64,000 nucleotides of DNA. Source: Anaerolineae bacterium. Its GTDB lineage: Bacteria > Chloroflexota > Anaerolineae > 4572-78 > J111. The notes below the pieces were generated by a model. It saw only the letters and a program-made list of their open reading frames with translations. It had not been told where the DNA came from and made no database searches. Below, in pieces: positions 1 through 8,173 of the stretch. The stretch's first letter is position 1. Every line of letters starts with the position of its first letter. The position numbers and the translations under genes are program-made. The stretch lies in contig JAHDWA010000006.1 in assembly GCA_023382535.1 (NCBI GenBank), positions 62,001-126,000 on the forward strand. Reading direction: 5' to 3'.

Positions 1-1995
1 CGAAATCGAGCCAATGGTTTTGGTCCCGGAGATGAGCGGCATGATGAGCAAAGAGCGAGCTTGCAGCCGCTGGACTAAATCCCTGTTAGCGCCTGGCTCT
101 TGTTCAGCGTCGGCAATCCGCAAGGCCTGGTTGGACTTAATGGCCCGGCCGGTAACCGATTGGTCCACGGGCAGCCGATAGCCAACCCCAATATCAAAAA
201 CGTTTTCACCGGAAATGACGGAGAGGCATAATTCATCCTGTTCCAGCATGAAGACAAACGCGCCACGAGCCGAGGTTAACCGGCGGGCTTCGTCGGCAAT
301 GAGTTGGAGCACGGCCTGGGAGTCCAGGCGGCTGGTAATGGCTTGCTGCACGGCGAACAGCGTTTCAATTTCGTCTACCCGCCGGCGCGTTTCGGCGTAG
401 AGTTGGGCGTTTTCAATCGCCACTGCAGCCTGGTCGCTGGCGGAGCGGAGCAGCTCGCGTTCGTTGCGAGCGACAGCCCGCGGCCCATTCCGGGTGGCCA
501 GGCACAATGTCCCCAACAGCCGCTCCCTGGCCCGCAGGGGGAAAATTGCCAGGGCGGTCAGGCCTTCCTGTCGAGCCAGCGGATAGACATCGCTGGCCAG
601 CAAATCCTCGACAATAACTGGCTTGCTGGCCGCAGGGCTAGGCAGGAGGGTGGTTACACTCTGCCGTTCCGCCAGACGGGTAAATTCGGGCGACAAGCCG
701 CGCTGGGTGCGGAGGATTAACTCATCGCCCTCCTCATCCCACAGGCGAATCTCGCCTGCTTCCACATTCAATAAGCCCAAAGTTTCGTCCAAGACCCGGT
801 CCAGGGTATCGGATAAATCGAGCGACTCATTGACGCTGGCGCTAATAGCATTAAGGATCGCAAACTGCTTGGTCAGCGCGGCCAGCTCATTGGTACGGGT
901 TGCCACCCGCTGTTCCAGGGTGGAATATGACTCCTGGATTTGAGCCGCCATGAGGTTAAACTGCCCGGCCAGTTTCTCAATTTCGTCGCCGCTGTGGGCG
1001 GTAATCCTCCGCCCAAAATTACCCCGGGCAACTTCTTGGGCTGCTTCGGTCAAATCCTCAATCGGTTTGGTGATGCGCCGCACCCCGACGGTAACGACGA
1101 CAGCCGGGATGATGATGCCCAAAGCCAGCAGGATTAAGAGAAAGGTGCGATACCCTTGACCGGCGCTGGTGAGCGCGGCCCAACTTTCCTCAGTTACCAG
1201 GGTCCAGGGAGTGCCAGGAACCGGGGCGTAGCCGGCCACGGTGTCGCGGCCGGTTACATTTGAGGTACGAATGGAGCCAACTCTGCCCTGGAGTGCCTCC
1301 TGTACCACCGGCTGGGTTGAGAAATCAGTGCCGATCCGGTTAATATCAGAATGGTAAATGACCCGGCCAGCGCTATCTAAAAGATAGGTGTTGCCGTTTT
1401 CGGCCAGGCGCAGCTTGACGATGCCACCGTAGAAGGCGCTGACCGTTCTGGCCCCCAGCCGAAACATGCCAACTATAGCGCCTAAAAACTCGCCCCGATC
1501 GCCGGTGATGGGTACGGCGAGAGCAATAACCTCAATACCTTGCGGCCCGTCGGCAACAATGTCGGAGAAGGTGGGCCGGGGAGCGCGGGCCATCTGGCGA
1601 AAATAGGCCCGGTCGGACCAGTTCTGGCCGATGATATCGCGCCGCTCCGGTTCGGCTGCCATGACGATGCCAAAATTGTCGAGCACCACAACTCCGCCAT
1701 CAAAGATAACCAGGCGGTTGCTGCTCTGTTTGAGGTTTTGCTGGCGTGAATTAGATATCGTCATGAGCCGGGCAGCGCTGGAGAGCAAGTTGGTATGCTC
1801 GGTGAGTTCAGTAGTAAGTTGACTGGCAGAGAGACGAACCAGTTCCTGGTCGCGGGCAATGACGAAGTTTTCGGTTACTTGTTCATAAGAGTAAAAGGTG
1901 ACCAGGGCAACCGTGACCAGAATAACAACCGTTGGTACAAAAGACCAGGCGATGATTTTGGCATAAAGACTACCCCAGCGGATTCCCAATAACAT
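1..1995 (-). CDS. dCache-HAMP-GAF-GAF membrane sensor, 3' end outside window
   Basis: The frame is open from an ATG at 1995 to base 1, giving 665 residues without a stop. An N-terminal membrane helix (about residues 10-32) is followed by an extracellular dCache-like region with the motif NWSDRAYFRQMARAP, which is typical of such sensors. A second helix lies near 280-300. A HAMP domain follows (about 302-355, RITKPIEDLTEAAQEVARGN), then a short coiled coil, one GAF domain (about 390-530) and the start of a second (from about 545). The kinase or other output domain, if any, is beyond the edge. The gene starts 9 bp after the sugar-binding lipoprotein gene, so the two are co-transcribed. I infer that the binding protein delivers or reports a ligand sensed by the Cache domain. 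Domain identity is confident; histidine kinase output is likely but not visible. Confidence 0.85.
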   Translation of the reverse strand, partial: MLLGIRWGSLYAKIIAWSFVPTVVILVTVALVTFYSYEQVTENFVIARDQELVRLSASQLTTELTEHTNLLSSAARLMTISNSRQQNLKQSSNRLVIFDGGVVVLDNFGIVMAAEPERRDIIGQNWSDRAYFRQMARAPRPTFSDIVADGPQGIEVIALAVPITGDRGEFLGAIVGMFRLGARTVSAFYGGIVKLRLAENGNTYLLDSAGRVIYHSDINRIGTDFSTQPVVQEALQGRVGSIRTSNVTGRDTVAGYAPVPGTPWTLVTEESWAALTSAGQGYRTFLLILLALGIIIPAVVVTVGVRRITKPIEDLTEAAQEVARGNFGRRITAHSGDEIEKLAGQFNLMAAQIQESYSTLEQRVATRTNELAALTKQFAILNAISASVNESLDLSDTLDRVLDETLGLLNVEAGEIRLWDEEGDELILRTQRGLSPEFTRLAERQSVTTLLPSPAASKPVIVEDLLASDVYPLARQEGLTALAIFPLRARERLLGTLCLATRNGPRAVARNERELLRSASDQAAVAIENAQLYAETRRRVDEIETLFAVQQAITSRLDSQAVLQLIADEARRLTSARGAFVFMLEQDELCLSVISGENVFDIGVGYRLPVDQSVTGRAIKSNQALRIADAEQEPGANRDLVQRLQARSLLIMPLISGTKTIGSIS

Positions 1996-2004
1996 CGGCT
2001 AACC

Positions 2005-3477
2005 TTACTTCTGCGCTGCCTGGGCCGCCTGGATCTGGCGGCAAGCTTCTTCCATAATGCTCACCGGGGCCTGACCCAGGGTAAAGATTTGGTGCCAGGC
2101 CGCATCGGTAATCTGTTTGGCTTCGGCCTGATTGGCAAAAATTTCGGCGGTGACGGAGTAACCTTTAAGATGACCGTCGGCAAAAGCGACCAGGTCTACA
2201 TCACGAGCCTTTTCAGGGAATTCCTGGCGAACAAAGCCAACCCACTCGTCAATAAGCGAGGCGCGAGCCGGCTGGAGGAAACTGGCTCGGGCCATGGCCC
2301 GGCCATAATCTTTGCTGATAAGAAACTTGATCAATTCCCAGGCCGCTTCTGGATATTTTGTGCCGGCGTAGATACCGAAGCCGTCAGTTGTAGCCAGGGT
2401 GAACCGGCGCACCGGGCCGGCCGGAAAAGGAGCTACACCCACCCGGAAATTAGCTCCGGCCAGAATATCTTTTAAGGCCCAGGAACCATCTTCGACCATG
2501 GCCAGTTTTTCGGCAACAAAAGCCTGGCGAGTGGGCAGGTTCTGGACATCCAGAAAGCTGGCCATCACCCGATCATCCCACATGCGGGCGCGCAGCCACT
2601 CCAGCCCGGCCAGCGCTTCCGGTTCAGCCATGCGGCAGCGAGTGGGGTTCTGGGGGTCTACAAAGTGACCCCCCCAACCGTTGGCGTAGAGTTGAAGCCG
2701 ATCCCAGGTAATGTCAACCATACTACCCCAGAGGTCGGTTTGACCGTCACCATCACGATCATGGGTAAGCTGGCGCATGGCGGCCAGGTAGTCGGCGTAA
2801 GTCCAGGTATTGGTGGGATACTCAACACCATACTGATCAAAGATATCTTTATTAAAGTAGAGCGCCAGCGCCCCGTGATACTTGGGCAAGCCGTATTGAC
2901 GTCCATCCCGAGTAAAAAATGAACGATACTGGGCCGGGTTCCAGTCGGCGATGGTGGCTTGGTCCAGATCGGCTTCAACATAGGGGCGCAAGTCCAGCGC
3001 GTAACCTTGCTGCGCCCAGATGGGGAAAAAGTCACAGCAACCCTCGAAGATATCGGGGGCGGACCCGGCTTGGAGGTCGGCCAGCATTTTTTCTTCTAAA
3101 TTTTCTGGATCAGGCGTATAAAAGACGTGGATATGGGGGTGGCTCTCATGAAACTCGGCCAGTAGCTGTTGAACCATCGGCGGGAACCACTCGGTACGCC
3201 AATCCTGATAAACGAGTTGGATTTTTTCCGGCGTTTCGGGCTGGGCGGAAAATGGTGTCAGCGGCGACGTAGAATTGCATGCACTCAAGACCGCACCAGC
3301 CGCAGCAAAAGTTCCCCAGCGTAGAAAAATTCGCCGCGAGGTTTTGGTTTTAGTAACTGCCCGGACAGGAGTTGAAACTGGAGCGAAGACGGGGGGTGGC
3401 TGGGTATGGTCAATTTTGTGCTTCAATGCTTCTACCTGACTATCAGCGGTAATGATTTGTTCTTTTGGTTGTTTCAT
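2005..3477 (-). CDS. Extracellular sugar-type solute-binding lipoprotein (SBP family 1), Tat signal
   Basis: The protein has 490 residues. It resembles the periplasmic/extracellular binding proteins of carbohydrate ABC transporters (EFHESHPHIHVFYTP near the start of the mature domain; DIFEGCCDFFPIWAQQGYALDLRPY; YGLPKYHGALALYFNKDIFDQYGVEYP). A twin-arginine motif SRRIFLRWG (Arg 48-49) and a lipobox LSAC ending at Cys67 predict Tat export and lipid anchoring. The cytoplasmic n-region of about 47 residues is unusually long, but no internal Met offers a later start. No permease or ATPase gene lies next to it: upstream is a divergent regulator and downstream is a Cache-domain sensor. It may therefore serve sensing rather than, or as well as, uptake. 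The family call is secure; the ligand is unknown. Confidence 0.88.
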   Translation of the reverse strand: MKQPKEQIITADSQVEALKHKIDHTQPPPVFAPVSTPVRAVTKTKTSRRIFLRWGTFAAAGAVLSACNSTSPLTPFSAQPETPEKIQLVYQDWRTEWFPPMVQQLLAEFHESHPHIHVFYTPDPENLEEKMLADLQAGSAPDIFEGCCDFFPIWAQQGYALDLRPYVEADLDQATIADWNPAQYRSFFTRDGRQYGLPKYHGALALYFNKDIFDQYGVEYPTNTWTYADYLAAMRQLTHDRDGDGQTDLWGSMVDITWDRLQLYANGWGGHFVDPQNPTRCRMAEPEALAGLEWLRARMWDDRVMASFLDVQNLPTRQAFVAEKLAMVEDGSWALKDILAGANFRVGVAPFPAGPVRRFTLATTDGFGIYAGTKYPEAAWELIKFLISKDYGRAMARASFLQPARASLIDEWVGFVRQEFPEKARDVDLVAFADGHLKGYSVTAEIFANQAEAKQITDAAWHQIFTLGQAPVSIMEEACRQIQAAQAAQK

Positions 3478-3494
3478 TAATCACTGCCGCTCAT

Positions 3495-3500
3495 AGTATA
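3495..3500 (-). promoter_or_regulatory. Possible -10 element for the sugar-binding lipoprotein gene
   Basis: On the - strand the hexamer TATACT lies 17 bp upstream of the ATG at 3477. No convincing -35 and no TTC(A/T)AAC boxes were found on this strand, so the gene appears to lie outside the box-type promoter set. The rest of 3478-3838 holds two promoters for the divergent regulator. Confidence 0.35.
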
Positions 3501-3584
3501 CCACTTAGTGCAAATTTTGTGGTAGCTCTTGAAAGAGATAAGGTACTGTTAAGCCATCCCTGCTCTGGTAACTTCATGTGAAAA

Positions 3585-3618
3585 CTCAAACGAAATTCAA
3601 ACCGATTGCTGGTATGAT
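3585..3618 (+). promoter_or_regulatory. Box-type promoter A: tandem direct repeat plus -10, distal to regulator 1
   Basis: CTCAAAC (3585-3591), GAAA, TTCAAAC (3596-3602), then 10 bp, then TATGAT (3613-3618). The 7+4 spacing gives an 11-bp direct-repeat period in place of a -35 element. It is the first of eight promoters in the window with this layout and lies about 220 bp before the regulator's ATG. Confidence 0.65.
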
Positions 3619-3674
3619 AGTAACAGAGTAATGAATGCAGCACCGTAAAAGTTTATTGAAAAAGTTCTCATACT

Positions 3675-3708
3675 TTCAAACCAAATTCAAACTTTATTCT
3701 GATATAAT
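3675..3708 (+). promoter_or_regulatory. Box-type promoter B: tandem direct repeat plus TATAAT, proximal to regulator 1
   Basis: TTCAAAC (3675-3681), CAAA, TTCAAAC (3686-3692), 10 bp, then a perfect TATAAT (3703-3708). The predicted leader before the regulator's ATG at 3839 is about 125 nt. Two such promoters in series before a PhoB-type regulator gene suggest autoregulation. Confidence 0.75.
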
Positions 3709-3838
3709 ACATTTAATTCTTCCTGGGGAGAAAGTTTTTCCCATTCGGAGTCTTCATTGCCACGGATCAAAAGCTAATTCCACAGTTTTTCCATAATGAA
3801 CTCGTTCATTCTGCTCACAGAAAAGTAGGAGACTGATA

Positions 3839-4543
3839 ATGACGGAAACCCTCTTGTTAATTGAAGATGATGTAACCTTATGTGAAGCCCTCCGGTTTAT
3901 GCTAACCAAGAAAGGCTTCCAGGTGGAAGTGGCCAATAGCGCCATCACCGGGTTGCAAAAGGCATATTCAGTCAAACCCGATGCTATTATTTTGGATATT
4001 ATGTTGCCGGATATGGATGGCTGGCAGACCTGCGCTCGTTTTAGAGAGATGTCTGATGTGCCCATCATTATGCTGACGGCGCTGGGTTCCGAGGAAAATG
4101 TGGTTAAAGGACTGAATTTGGGGGCGGATGATTATATTATCAAACCTGTGACGGCTGAGGAATTGTCGGCCCGGGTGCGGGCATTACTGCGGCGAGTTAC
4201 CCGCTCCAATGGCCCGGCAGGAGCCACCACCAGCAATGGCCGCGGCCCCATCTTCACCTTTGAGAATCTGGTTATTGATTTTGACAAACATGAAGTCACG
4301 GTTGACGGTAAACGAATTGACCTCAGCCCGACTGAATTTCGTTTGCTCTCCGTCCTGGTTCGACACAAAGGGCGTATGCTGCCCCATGAATTTTTGCTGA
4401 CCGAGGTCTGGGGGCCAGAGTATGTCGGCGAGATAGACTATTTGCGTTTGTATATCAGCTACTTGAGACGCAAGGTTGAGAAAGACCCTTCCAAGCCTAA
4501 TTTGATTCATAACGAATGGGGTGTGGGTTACCGTTTTGGTTAA
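3839..4543 (+). CDS. OmpR/PhoB-family response regulator (regulator 1)
   Basis: The protein has 234 residues. The N-terminal receiver carries the acidic pair Asp10/Asp11, the phospho-acceptor Asp53 (IILDIMLPDMDG), Thr80 and Lys102 (DDYIIKP). The C-terminal winged-helix DNA-binding domain covers about residues 135-234 (LSPTEFRLLSVLVRHKG; YISYLRRKVE; WGVGYRF). The ATG follows a GTAGGAG ribosome site. Two box-type promoters lie upstream and a strong terminator lies downstream, so the gene is monocistronic. The kinase and a second regulator follow in their own unit, with another box-type promoter. OmpR/PhoB proteins bind tandem direct repeats with an 11-bp period as head-to-tail dimers. This makes the protein a prime candidate reader of the TTC(A/T)AAC boxes (inference). 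Confidence 0.93.
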   Translation: MTETLLLIEDDVTLCEALRFMLTKKGFQVEVANSAITGLQKAYSVKPDAIILDIMLPDMDGWQTCARFREMSDVPIIMLTALGSEENVVKGLNLGADDYIIKPVTAEELSARVRALLRRVTRSNGPAGATTSNGRGPIFTFENLVIDFDKHEVTVDGKRIDLSPTEFRLLSVLVRHKGRMLPHEFLLTEVWGPEYVGEIDYLRLYISYLRRKVEKDPSKPNLIHNEWGVGYRFG

Positions 4544-4597
4544 TCAAGAACAGGGTAGGCCAGAGGTGAAATAAGGGCGACGTGCATAAGAAAATTT

Positions 4598-4627
4598 AGA
4601 GAGAGTGTTGGCTCTCTCTTCTTTTTA
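4598..4627 (+). terminator. Rho-independent terminator after regulator 1
   Basis: The left arm AGAGAGAG (4598-4605) pairs with CTCTCTCT (4612-4619) across a six-base loop and runs into a T-rich tail (TTCTTTTTA). It separates regulator 1 from the kinase operon. Confidence 0.8.
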
Positions 4628-4636
4628 CTTTAGGGA

Positions 4637-4692
4637 TTCTAACTTTTTTCTAATAGTTTTTAAACGGCTTTATCATTAAATGTTGTTAAACT
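4637..4692 (+). promoter_or_regulatory. Box-type promoter C: four phased boxes plus -10, kinase operon
   Basis: TTCTAAC (4637-4643), TTCTAAT (4648-4654), TTTAAAC (4659-4665) and a weaker TTATCAT (4670-4676) lie at an exact 11-bp period. After 10 bp comes TAAACT (4687-4692). The segment GGCTTTATCATTAAAT is identical in promoters C, D and G. The kinase start codon lies 70 bp downstream. Confidence 0.75.
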
Positions 4693-4761
4693 GGCTACTG
4701 TCAGAGGTCAAAAAGTAAGCTTCTATACCTCCAGTTCAAATTACCAAAACAAGAGGCAAAT

Positions 4762-7257
4762 GTGGCCGGAGAAAAAGTTCTGATTGTCAACTCGAATGTG
4801 GAGTTGGTTGAGAGTATTGCTGAACAGATATTGGTCCCGCACGGGTTTAAACCGTTGCTGGCTTACAGTCAAAATGAAGGAGTCAAGTTAGCGGTGGCCA
4901 AATCGCCGCAGCTTTTGCTCCTGCATTTGTCCCTGGATTCCGCGATGCAACTTTTGCAGCGAATTGCTCAGACCGGTCGCTTAATTCCAGGCATCTTGAT
5001 GGTCGAGCAGGCATCGTCACTCATTCCGGTTGAAGCACTGCGGCTAGGAGTCCAGGATTATGTCGCTGAGCCTTTTATAGCTGAAGATATCCTGCAGTCA
5101 ATACGGCGGGTGTTGACCCGTGAGGCTCGCTCGATTAGTTATCAACAATTGACTGAAGAGTTGGCCGGATTTAATCAAAATTTAGAGCAGCAGACCAAAG
5201 AATTTGAATCAGTTTTAGGTACAGGCGGGCCGGGCGGATCTCTGGAAGATTTGGACTCGGTCCTTAATCGAGTTACAGAGGCGGCCGTATCTATCACCGG
5301 CGCCGATAGTGGTTATCTGTTTGTGCTTGATAAAGAAACAGAGACTCTCCGCCTGCGGGCGGCCCAGAATCTGAGCAAAATTCAAGCTAAAGCTTTTGCC
5401 ACCCAGTTCGAGGACAGCATCGCTCGAGCCACGGTTCGTTCTGGCAAACCCATTCTGCTTAGCGGTAGCAGCGGGCAATATCTGGACTTGAAAACAGTTT
5501 ATCCGGTTAAATCATTGCTCAACGTCCCTCTCAAAGCCGATGAACAAATCATCGGCATTTTAGGAGTGGATAACCAAACTTCTAATGCCCGTTTTTCGCT
5601 GGTGGATTTGCGCCGGCTGACCGAATTGGCAGATATGGCGGCGACTGCGGTGGTGAACGCCCGCCAATACAGCGAGGCTCGCCAGGAGATTGGACGTCAC
5701 ATCGAGGAGGTGGCAACGCTGCAGGCAATAGCCAGCCAACTCGGTGATATCACCGACTTTAATGTGGGTGCGCAACTTGCCTTGTCGCTGGCGCTGAATG
5801 CAACTAATGCTGAAGCCGGAGTTCTGGCTTGGAGTGAGGATGGAAAGCGCAACTCTACCCGCTACATTTTGCAGGGGAAACTGAGTGGTGTTACTGCCCC
5901 CCAACCTGATGCCACTACTCCCCATCAGTGGTGGGATGAACAGATACTCCAGGAAGTGATCAGGTCCGGGCAACCGCTGCTCTCCTATGACCTGGGCCAT
6001 CGAAGCAATGGCAAAGCCAACAGCAAAAACGGGGGCTATACCCGTTCCCGGCTGGTTGTACCGATGCGGCGGGGCAACAAAATTGTGGGTGCGATTAACC
6101 TTGAAAGCACCCAGCCCAACACGTTTAGCCCGGAAGATCTGCAATTTGTCACCAGTGTGGCTGATCAAGTCGTCATTGCCCTGGAGAGCGCCCTCTTACA
6201 AGAAAAAGCTGAGTCAGAACAAGAACGGCTATCGTTGATGATGGAAGCGGTAGACAATGGTGTTTTACTGGTAGATGCCGATTTACGGCTGATGGCCCAA
6301 AATGAAGCGGCCAGCCAAATGTTGGGTTGGTCAGAGACTGATGTGGTGGGGCGTTCCGTCTGCACGTTTGAAGCTGTCAGTGAAGATGCTTCGCCAGGAT
6401 TATGCCAATTGTTGAGTCAAGCCATTGAAAAACGGCAGCGAGTTGTCGGCAGTGATACGATTTTGCTGACCCAGAAAAGCGGCTCCCCTCTTCCGGTTAA
6501 AGTTAAAATTGTACCAGTGGTCCGAGAAGGGACAGCGATGGGGGCAATTTGCGCTTTTCATCTCTCTAAAAAGCGAGATGAACATATTCGCTTTGAGTTT
6601 GCCAATATGGCCGCACACCTGCTGCGAACACCCCTGACCTCCATTCAAGCGGCAGTTGACTTACTGCTCAGTTCGGAATTAGATGCGGAAGAGCAGCGGG
6701 TTATGCTCGACAAGCTGCGCGAACAGAGCCAGCGGATGCGTGAGTTTGTGAAAGAGCTAGTTGAAATGTCTCGATTGGAGGCCGGTATCGTCCGAGTTTA
6801 TGCTGAACCGGTGGCGTTGTCACCCCTGCTTGATCGGGTGTTAAGCTTGATCCGGTACGAGCATCCCCAGCATGGTTTCAGTCTCACCCTTGCCGATACC
6901 ATTCCAATAGTGGCGGCCGATCTGGCTAAAACTGAACTCATCCTCATGAATTTATTGCGCAATGGGGTCAGCCGCTGTCCGAATGGGGGTCACATCACCC
7001 TTGAAATTAAAGGCGATGAGGGCGAAGTTATTATTTCGGTGGCTGATGATGGCGAAGCTATCCCGTTGGCGCAGCTTGATCGGATTTTTGCCCAGTTTTA
7101 TCCCGTTGACAGCACCAATGGCCCCGTGATGTCCACCTACCACCTGGGTCTTTACAGTACTAAGCGTTTGATTGAGTTACAAAATGGCCGTGTTTGGGTT
7201 GAGAGCCAGCCTGGAAACGGGTCACGATTTAGCTTTTCTTTACCTGTTTGGAGGTAG
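4762..7257 (+). CDS. Pseudo-receiver/GAF/GAF/PAS sensor histidine kinase
   Basis: The protein has 831 residues and a GTG start after an AAGAGG ribosome site. Domain order: a receiver-like N-domain (1-120), a short coiled coil, GAF1 (about 155-300), GAF2 (about 315-485), PAS (about 490-610), HisKA (about 612-680) and HATPase_c (about 715-830). No membrane helix is seen, so it is a cytoplasmic sensor. The receiver lacks the phosphorylation site: the acidic pair is Asn10-Ser11 and the acceptor position is His55. The H-box AHLLRTPL keeps the phospho-histidine (His619), and the N-box Asn734 is present. The G1 box reads DDGEA instead of DxGxG, and the G2 box has HLGL instead of GLGL. ATP binding may therefore be altered. 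The next gene overlaps its Shine-Dalgarno region with this stop and encodes a likely partner regulator. Confidence 0.88.
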   Translation: MAGEKVLIVNSNVELVESIAEQILVPHGFKPLLAYSQNEGVKLAVAKSPQLLLLHLSLDSAMQLLQRIAQTGRLIPGILMVEQASSLIPVEALRLGVQDYVAEPFIAEDILQSIRRVLTREARSISYQQLTEELAGFNQNLEQQTKEFESVLGTGGPGGSLEDLDSVLNRVTEAAVSITGADSGYLFVLDKETETLRLRAAQNLSKIQAKAFATQFEDSIARATVRSGKPILLSGSSGQYLDLKTVYPVKSLLNVPLKADEQIIGILGVDNQTSNARFSLVDLRRLTELADMAATAVVNARQYSEARQEIGRHIEEVATLQAIASQLGDITDFNVGAQLALSLALNATNAEAGVLAWSEDGKRNSTRYILQGKLSGVTAPQPDATTPHQWWDEQILQEVIRSGQPLLSYDLGHRSNGKANSKNGGYTRSRLVVPMRRGNKIVGAINLESTQPNTFSPEDLQFVTSVADQVVIALESALLQEKAESEQERLSLMMEAVDNGVLLVDADLRLMAQNEAASQMLGWSETDVVGRSVCTFEAVSEDASPGLCQLLSQAIEKRQRVVGSDTILLTQKSGSPLPVKVKIVPVVREGTAMGAICAFHLSKKRDEHIRFEFANMAAHLLRTPLTSIQAAVDLLLSSELDAEEQRVMLDKLREQSQRMREFVKELVEMSRLEAGIVRVYAEPVALSPLLDRVLSLIRYEHPQHGFSLTLADTIPIVAADLAKTELILMNLLRNGVSRCPNGGHITLEIKGDEGEVIISVADDGEAIPLAQLDRIFAQFYPVDSTNGPVMSTYHLGLYSTKRLIELQNGRVWVESQPGNGSRFSFSLPVWR

Positions 7258-7258
7258 T

Positions 7259-7969
7259 ATGCCCACAAAAATCCTGTTGATAGATGATGATCCGACCATA
7301 CTTCAATTGCTAAAACTTTTTCTGGAAAATGAGGGTTATCAGGTGATGATAGCCGAGAGTGGCATGGCGGGCCTGGAGCTCGTCGCCAAACAAATGCCTG
7401 ATTTGGCAATTGTGGATTTAATCATGCCGGTGCTGGACGGCTTTGAGACATGCCGGCGCCTGCGTGAATTCGGTGTCCAATCCATTTTAGTGATGAGCCA
7501 CCGCCACGACGAACGCAGTGTAATCCGTTCTTTAGAAATGGGCGCCGATGATTATTTACGCAAGCCTTTTGCTGTACCCATTTTTCTGGCTAAGATTCGC
7601 ACGCTGCTCCGGCGCAATGGCCAAAGCGACTACGGTGAAACACCCCTGCTGTATAATGATGGCCAGCTATTAATTGATCTGGAGCGGCGTCATATTGAAG
7701 TGCGCGGTGAATTTGTGCAGTTGACTCCCACTGAGTTTCGTTTGCTTTCGATTTTGCTGCGCAATGTGGGCCGGGTTGTCTCCCACGAAGAGTTGATCCG
7801 TGAGGTGTGGGGCGCTGAAGATGGGGCGACAATTGCTTCCCTCAAAGTTTATATCCACTACCTGCGTAATAAAATTGAAGATCATCCAAAGAAACCCCAT
7901 TATCTTTTGGCTGAATGGGGCATTGGCTACCGTTTACGTGAACCAAAAATAAACACACTGCCAGCCTAA
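7259..7969 (+). CDS. OmpR/PhoB-family response regulator (regulator 2)
   Basis: The protein has 236 residues. The ATG at 7259 is chosen because GGAGG stands just before it and the sequence MPTKILLIDDD starts exactly like a receiver domain; an in-frame start at 7172 would add an unrelated tail inside the kinase gene. The receiver has Asp9-Asp11, acceptor Asp53 (AIVDLIMPVLDG), Ser80 in the Thr/Ser position (ILVMSHRH, a slightly unusual motif) and Lys102. The winged-helix domain (LTPTEFRLLSILLRNVG; YIHYLRNKIE) is closely similar to that of regulator 1, so both may see related DNA sites. It is transcribed with the kinase, with the start one base after the kinase stop, and ends at a strong terminator. 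Confidence 0.93.
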   Translation: MPTKILLIDDDPTILQLLKLFLENEGYQVMIAESGMAGLELVAKQMPDLAIVDLIMPVLDGFETCRRLREFGVQSILVMSHRHDERSVIRSLEMGADDYLRKPFAVPIFLAKIRTLLRRNGQSDYGETPLLYNDGQLLIDLERRHIEVRGEFVQLTPTEFRLLSILLRNVGRVVSHEELIREVWGAEDGATIASLKVYIHYLRNKIEDHPKKPHYLLAEWGIGYRLREPKINTLPA

Positions 7970-8012
7970 AAAGGTTGTTCTCCTTCAATAACGCTTCGTT
8001 GCTTCTCCTGAT

Positions 8013-8049
8013 GGAGTCCAAAGCCCGTTTTGGACTCCTGACAATTTTT
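8013..8049 (+). terminator. Rho-independent terminator after the kinase/regulator 2 operon
   Basis: GGAGTCCAAA (8013-8022) pairs with TTTGGACTCC (8029-8038) across six bases and is followed by TGACAATTTTT. It begins with GATGGAGTC, a string also found in the hairpins at 15715 and 61724. Confidence 0.8.
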
Positions 8050-8053
8050 GATT

Positions 8054-8109
8054 TTCTAACTTTTTTCTAAGTATCTTCACACGGCTTTATCATTAAATAT
8101 TGTTAGACT
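8054..8109 (+). promoter_or_regulatory. Box-type promoter D: four phased boxes plus -10, first glycan operon
   Basis: TTCTAAC (8054-8060), TTCTAAG (8065-8071), TTCACAC (8076-8082) and TTATCAT (8087-8093) have an 11-bp period. After 10 bp comes TAGACT (8104-8109). This is the only promoter candidate seen before the initiating glycosyl-phosphotransferase gene. Confidence 0.75.
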
Positions 8110-8115
8110 GGGGTC

Positions 8116-8147
8116 ATAAGCTGAGGATCAGCTCATGATGAGCTTAT
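8116..8147 (+). promoter_or_regulatory. Overlapping inverted repeats in the glycan-operon leader
   Basis: Three inverted repeats interlock: ATAAGCT (8116-8122) with AGCTTAT (8141-8147), GCTGA (8120-8124) with TCAGC (8128-8132), and AGCTCAT (8130-8136) with ATGAGCT (8138-8144). Some are mutually exclusive as RNA hairpins. They sit at the predicted 5' end of the transcript, so they could protect the RNA or act as a switch or operator. The function is not known. Confidence 0.45.
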
Positions 8148-8173
8148 ATTTCTCACATTCATAGGAGAGAAAG

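Noticed and set aside
304..720. 138-codon + strand frame at the window start
   Set aside because: It is antisense to the Cache/GAF sensor, whose - strand frame has clear domains and runs off the window edge.
7172..7258. Longer start for regulator 2
   Set aside because: It would add 29 residues coded inside the kinase gene; the ATG at 7259 has GGAGG directly upstream and starts at the normal receiver boundary.
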